DNA of 64,000 nt from Uranotaenia lowii (taxonomy: Eukaryota > Arthropoda > Insecta > Diptera > Culicidae), in assembly GCF_029784155.1 (NCBI RefSeq), contig NC_073693.1, positions 161,864,031 through 161,928,030 of the forward strand. The letters are read 5' to 3'. The notes under the pieces are model-generated. The model saw only the letters and a list, made by a program, of their open reading frames with translations. It searched no databases and was not told where the DNA came from. Positions 58,568-64,000 of this stretch are shown here, in pieces. Each line of letters starts with the position of its first letter. Within the stretch, counting starts at the first letter, position 1. Position numbers and translations under genes: made by a program.

Positions 58568-59317
58568 TCTACCTGCTATAAAAAAAAAATGTCTGATATT
58601 TAGATTGTAATCCATTCAATTTGTTTATTCAAAGATTTAGAGGTTTTTTTTCCAGCCACCTTTTTCGAGCTTATGGATTGATCCAAACTTTTAGTTATAA
58701 CCTTAGATACATCTGACAGGGACATTCAGGACATTCCTAAAATTTTTAATAGTGTTCAGATCTGAATAACAAACTGACAACCGCAGAAAATAATTCATTC
58801 TTTCGGAAAATTCTTCCAAAGTTGTTTTGCTGAAAGATTAAGATATTTTAACATCCTTCGAGTACTTTAATAAATCTTATTTAGATAGGAAAAAATTGAA
58901 AGTCATCTCATTTTGATAAAATTTTGTTATTCTCTAGAACTGAATTTCATCAGGATTTGTGGGTGTTACAAAAAGTGTTTTCAAATGTTCATATCTGAGT
59001 CACATGAGAAAACCTAGGAATGAGAAATATCAATATTACTAAACAAGTGAGAATGACACATAACTTGTTTCTTTATGACTTTGAAACCATGTTACACCGT
59101 AAAGTGGAGGAGTTCTGTTCACCAGAGAAACATTAATCAACATGAATTTTTGCACATAATCATCATTTACTAGGTCTAAAGTTAAAATATCTGAAAACTG
59201 ATTTCTATGATTGAAAGCCTAAACGAAACATGAAGAGCATAGAGATGAAGGAGATAGAGAGAAATAAAAATAATTGCTTTTGTATTTTAATTAAAAACTT
59301 GTCAGAATATTCGGGGA
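58568..59317. other. AT-rich unassigned DNA
   Basis: No gene or repeat recognised. Confidence 0.55.
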
Positions 59318-60335
59318 GCCGGGAATTCGGCCGAAGTCCGAAAGATGTAATGCCGAGGGTCGCTAGGCCGAATGGATTAAAAGGTAGACGGATGTTTGGC
59401 CGAATAGGACAATAAGCCGAATGAGACATTAGGCCGAAGGTTAAATGGCCGAATATTATCTGGCCGAATAGATGTTAGGCCGAATGGTCATCAGGCCGAA
59501 TGGTCAGTGGACCGAATGGTCATTTCCGAATGGATGGTCGTAAGGCCGAATGGATGCTAGGCTGAAAGATCGTTAGGCCGAATGGTCATTTGGCCGGATG
59601 GTCGTCGGGGCAAATAGCCATATGGCAGAATGGACGATAGGCCGAATGGTCGTAAGGCCGAATGGATTCTTGAAGGTCGTTAGGCCGAATGGTTGTTAAG
59701 TTTAATGGTCGTTGGGCCGAATTTATGCTAGGCCTATAATAAATATTATCGCTTTTTTGCATGTTAAGCCGATCAATAGCTAGGCCGAATGGTCGTTAGG
59801 CCGAATAGTCATCAGGCCGAACGGTCATAAAGCCGAATGGATGCAAGGCTGGATTCGACCATTCATTCGGCCTTGGTACCATTCGGCTTTGTGACCATTC
59901 GGCTTAATGATCATTCGGCCATATGAACATTCGGCCTATCGTCATTCGCCCTAACGACCATACGACCTCATGACCATTTGGCTTAGCATGCAGACAAGTG
60001 TAAAAGATTTCTTATTGAACTAGCCACCATTCATGAAGATCATTCAGTCTTATGACCATTCGGCCTTACGACCTTTCGACCTAGCATCCAATCGCCCTTA
60101 CGACCATTTGGCCCCGATGTCCATTTGGCCTAATGACCATTCGTCCTTACGACGATTCGGCCTAGTAACCATTCGGCCTTATGACCATTCGGCCAAAGAA
60201 ACTTGCGTCCTTTCGGCCTTACAGCCTTCGGCTGGATAACCGTCGGCCAAATAACTCATTTGTTCTAGTGGCCTTTTCGGCCAGATAGCCCATTCGGCCT
60301 AACGTCCGAACATTCGTTTGGCGGAATAGTTGAAA
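59318..60335. repeat. Inverted GGCCGAATGG tandem arrays
   Basis: The left half (59318-59860) holds about 25 copies of GGCCGAATGG or near variants at 16-17 bp spacing, commonly GGCCGAATGGTCRTTA. The right half (about 59862-60335) holds the complement (CCATTCGGCC) in similar number. The orientation flips at about 59860. The whole can fold as a hairpin of roughly 0.5 kb per arm. The arms are not exact copies of each other. This is the shape of foldback-type elements with satellite arms. No gene lies within. Confidence 0.88.
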
Positions 60336-61600
60336 AGGTCAATATTCGGTATTCACCCGTTGACCGACTACTACTTTTTGATACATCTCTATCTAAAACC
60401 TTATCAAATGGTAAAGTTTGTAGAAAGAAGAGAACATGGGAACGGTAGAAGAACCTAGGATATTGCATGAAGGTAAAATTTCATTTGTTTTTGAGGCTAA
60501 CAAACGTTAAAACGTTTAAATACATCACAGTCCAAACAAAAAAATAATGCCTTCTGTACTAAATAGAACCAAAACAAAATTTGAAGATGTTGAGATAGGA
60601 CGTGAAAACCATAGTGATTAAAATTACCCCGAAACATCAAATCTGGTTTTGTAACAAAAATATAGTTAAAGCCATTATAGACGTTTGAATATTCTACGAT
60701 CAATGATACTCTTTACCTCAGTAAGTTTTTAAAAACTTTTTAGTACAACAGAAGCTGCTGAAAAATTGCAGTTGTTTTCCAATAACATTAGCAATAGACA
60801 TTCCTGCTACCGGGATTTTTTGTGTACTCTGAACTGATTTGATGGGCCATCTAAACAACTAAGTTTTTACCACCTTAGCTTAGAAAAAAATTATTTTATA
60901 CATTCAAAAATCTATTTTTGTGCCGAAGTATAAGGAAAAACTAATTAAAAAAAAGTCTGCATAAATATGTGTGAACCTGCGTTGTTCACTGTGCAATACT
61001 GTGCATCTTATTGTACCCATGGGACAGAGATCTAAACCTTGGCACACAGTCTCATACAAGAAAAAAAAACATTGCAAAGGTCGTCCAGATGCAATTCACA
61101 GATGACGATCATAAAAAAATATTGTCAGCTATAGAAACTTGAAACGAAATTTGAGCACACAAAAAAATTCCCCGCTACTCAGAAGCGTGAATTTTTCGTT
61201 TCTTCTAACAAAAACATACACAAATTGGTCACCACTTAGTCATCGCGAGTGCTAAGGTTGCGTCAATTCCAAGAGGTGTCAAATCCTTCAAACCAATGAT
61301 CAAATTGCCGAAAGTGGTCTCTTGGAATCATCGTGGAACCAAGATTTGCAAACTACTAACATAATTATTAACGCTTTTGTTTAGCTAGCATTTTTATTCG
61401 ATCTTGTAAATTAAGATTTAAATTAAGAACTTTGTTTCAATTAAACTTTAGGCATTTGGCGTACACTTGTTGTTTACAATTAATATTAAAATCGAAAGCT
61501 TTAATGAGAAGAAAATCTATAGTAATCCAAACAACTAATTAGACTCCTTAATAAGCTGAGCTGAACACGGCAGCAAAAATTTTCTCGAACGAAAATCAAT
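60336..61600. other. AT-rich unassigned DNA
   Basis: No credible gene and no repeat partner recognised. Confidence 0.55.
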
Positions 61601-63389
61601 CATAATAATCCCCTCATAAACGGCAAAGCTTTTGGACCCTTCCACAACCACAGGAGGCCGAATGTTGGATCAAAGCAAACTTACTTTTCGTATATTATGT
61701 TGTCGTGTTTTCTTCGATGCAGTTGCCATCCACAAGAATCGTCGCCTACTGTCGAAACAAGAAAAAAAATCCTAACCAAAATGCTCATGTTGCTGTTATG
61801 TCGGCTTCAAATTCCAGTCAAACCGCCTGCTGTTTTTGTTTCTTTTATTTTGCTTCGACTTTTAAATCTTTCGGGAGTCGATCGCACCAATACCTGTGCA
61901 CCAACAGGTGTGCTCAAGAAGGTGCGCTTCTCACAGAGGTGACAGTACAACGACACACGATCGTTCAGGTGTTAGGGAAGGGACACGCACACACTGGCAG
62001 CGATTAATTGGAACCAAATTGCTCGAAATATGTGACCTCTTGCTCTTTTCGGGCTGGGAAATTCGTTCTGGTTTCCGGCCTTCAGGTGATTATTAAAACC
62101 TTTTTGAGCACCCCACAGTTGACAATGGGTGATGGACTGCAAAAAAATTTAAACACCTTTACGGTGCCGATGTTTTGTATTTCAGTTCTGATGGGAATTA
62201 AAAGTCGAATTGGACAGTTGAAATTTTCAATTCAAAAGGACAGGTAGAATGTTGTTTCTTGAAATCTTTATCTTAGAAAACGATGTACAAGGTAATGATC
62301 AATGATCTTTGCAACTAGAGTAAATTCAATTTATTTAGAAAAAATATCCAATAGAATAATTTATGGAATTCATGGATAATTCAAACCAGGATTGATACGA
62401 AGTATATTTTTAATCATTAACCATTCGTGTCACCACCCATTGAATCTTGAAAGTTGGCAAGCGATCTTCCTCAAACGTTCATTCTATTTTGATCGCTTCC
62501 ATTAACTTCAATTTTCCATTTGCTATTCTTTTTCCGGCAAGAATAATCAGTTCACCTGAAATAAGACAGAAAAATGCCCTCCATGTTCCAAATGCAACGA
62601 CGGGGTGTAGGCTTCTTCAGGTAAATCAGGTACCGTTTGAATATCGTAACTTTGTACCTCCCGCGAGCGAATCATCCCTTCAGATATTGCAGAGCGTACG
62701 TGTCCATGTCACCGCGCACGTCCCACAACATTTACATCCGTCCTAACCCTAACCCGCCGTGTCCTAATTCGACCTATCTCGGCAGGTATCTCCTCTTGCG
62801 CTAGCGATACATAACGTGCCAGTTTCCCTGAGCTGCAATAGAGATATTCGAAACCAACTTTCAAACAATTTCTCATTAGCAAGAATTTATTGCCTCTGAA
62901 AATTGGTGAACACCTTCTTTCTCTTATGCCTTCGCAAGTTTCCTTACTGAAGGCTAACTGTAACAGAACCTCTCTTCCCTTGTGTAGCTACTGCTAAGAG
63001 CCCGTCTATATTTTTGCGCATAAAAAGTGCATAGGTTTGCCATTCTCTCTAGCGGTATGCAGGAGATGCGATCGATGCTTGGCTATGTAGCTCCTATACG
63101 GAACATCGTTTCAGCTCTCGCCCTAGGAAATGTGGTCCAGTTACGCGCGCGGTATCTTCTGCCCTTTACATATAGACTAGACAGTACCTACGTACTAGAA
63201 GTGTTTTATTGAAGAAAGTCAGGAATAGGAGTAGCAATTTCGAATAGAACGAAGTTATATTGTGTTTTGAGAGTTAAATAAAACATAAAACATCCCTATA
63301 TGCTATCTACCAAACATAGTTTTGACTGACAAAATTATGTGAAGTGTGAATGATGTTTGAATGAAAAGGTTATAAACTGAGTAAACTGA
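61601..63389. other. GC-richer DNA upstream of a LINE relic
   Basis: Several overlapping plus-strand frames (61697-62247, 62447-62746) lack any domain. The segment 62740-63300 lies just upstream of the non-LTR relic and might be its 5' region or an eroded first ORF, but no zinc knuckle or coiled coil is visible. It could also be host sequence. Confidence 0.3.
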
Positions 63390-64000
63390 GAGTTCTTGAT
63401 ATACTACCAAAACGTCCGTGGAATCCGAACAAAAACTAACAATCTTATGATCGCGCTACAACGATGTGATTACGATATAGTTGTTTTGACAGAAACATGG
63501 CTCCATCCCAAAATCAATTTGCCGTCAAATAGGTCAACCTACACAGTTTTTCGATGTGACCGTAATCCTGAATCCAACAACCTGAGCCGTGGTGGTGGAG
63601 TCCTCATTGCTGTTAAACATGACATTGTCTGTAAATCCGTCAACCTAGTCCATTGTAACCGACTGGAACAAGTAACTGCCCGTTTTGTACTGGATCATCA
63701 GGAATTATCTACGTCCCAATAGTGATCCTGTGTTCTATGACCTACACGCTGAAGCTATTCAACAAATTTCCGACAAAGCATCTGTTGATGACCAGACCCG
63801 AATGACCCGGGTGGTTAAAAGGTCTCTAATAAATTATAATAATAATCTGTTGATGATTTAATTTTTATATTGGGGGACTACAATCTACCGAATCTCGTAT
63901 GGACCTTGGATGAAGATTGACCTCGCTTTCGTCATTGACACATGTTCGTTCGATGTTTGTAATCCACCGTCAGCACTTTTAAGAATTAACTCGCACCATG
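63390..64000 (+). pseudogene. Non-LTR retrotransposon endonuclease relic
   Basis: The frame at 63396-63722 reads YYQNVRGIRTKTNNL at its start, then VVLTETWLHP and RGGGVLIAV, the opening motifs of the apurinic-like endonuclease in ORF2 of Jockey/CR1-type LINEs, which nicks the target DNA. Near 63690-63700 the frame shifts by one, and reading goes on with PNSDPVFYDLHAEAIQQISD. A 53-bp insertion follows (63792-63844). The frame then gives LGDYNLP, the conserved GDFN-type motif, and after a short gap DLAFVID and NSHH, the end of the domain. Sequence between LGDYNLP and DLAFVID is deleted. The reverse transcriptase would lie beyond the window. The copy cannot be functional. Confidence 0.85.
63792..63844 (+). 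mobile_element. 53-bp retroposon tail inside the LINE relic
   Basis: The 12-base duplication ATCTGTTGATGA flanks it (63780-63791 and 63845-63856). The insert contains GAATGACCCGGGTGG, then TTAAAAGGTCTCTAATAAA, and ends in ATAATAATA. It matches in layout the 54-bp insert at 31735. It is likely the extreme 3' end of a related LINE or SINE. Confidence 0.75.

Noticed and set aside
59318..60335. GGCCGAATGG arrays as CRISPR or as an origin with iterons
   Set aside because: The intervals between units are degenerate copies and not unique spacers, and the orientation flips midway. The context is a repeat-rich insect-like genome.

Overview
This window looks like repeat-dominated, AT-rich nuclear DNA from an insect, most probably a mosquito or close nematoceran fly. 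That assignment is inference. It rests on the Ty1/copia and non-LTR protein remnants, tRNA-derived SINE heads, hAT-type and TA-flanked MITEs, and two dispersed repeats that I associate from memory with culicid genomes (near 33.6 kb and 51.4 kb). I see no intact host gene, no structural RNA gene and no CRISPR array. Nearly everything that can be explained is a mobile-element relic or a tandem repeat.

Layout. 1-2.5 kb: unassigned AT-rich DNA. 2.5-6.9 kb: a decayed copia-like retrotransposon. Its protease end is separated from its integrase by a 919-bp TA-flanked element, several stops and frameshifts follow, and the 3' end is a polypurine tract plus a 212-bp LTR. 6.9-21.5 kb: MITE-sized elements, two of them hAT-like with perfect 8-bp target duplications (about 12.0 and 16.4 kb), plus a tRNA-type SINE. 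21.5-24.2 kb: a composite region with six exact copies of a 15-mer built on TGACGTCA. 25.3-27.1 kb: a large palindromic element, a 684-bp retroposon with a 24-bp target duplication and a (TATGC)6 tail, and a small MITE. 27.9-33.2 kb: two related degenerate 9-bp minisatellite fields, each ending in a near-identical ~600-bp block, with retroposon insertions inside the second. 36.6-38.1 kb: a MITE candidate and two SINE-like elements. 38.6-42.0 kb: a second, reversed copy of the 3.3-kb element, opened by nested insertions including a 572-bp palindrome. 44.0-45.2 kb: a 1.2-kb Tc1/mariner-type foldback with a second foldback inside. 46.1-49.1 and 51.2-53.9 kb: a dispersed ~150-bp tandem repeat family and hAT-like material. 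54.2-56.05 kb: a strand-switching minisatellite whose core is about 160 nearly pure 9-bp units. 58.3 kb: another hAT MITE with a perfect TSD. 59.3-60.3 kb: an inverted pair of arrays built on GGCCGAATGG. 63.4 kb to the end: a broken non-LTR endonuclease domain carrying a 53-bp retroposon tail insertion.

No working pathway is encoded. The order of insertions can partly be read: copia decayed and was hit by a TA element, TA elements were hit by SINEs, another TA element and a foldback, and minisatellites were hit by retroposon tails. The best candidate for something undescribed is a family of palindromic elements (25.3 and 41.2 kb) with near-identical long arms, a conserved one-sided tail of about 27 bp outside the palindrome, and 13-19 bp target duplications.
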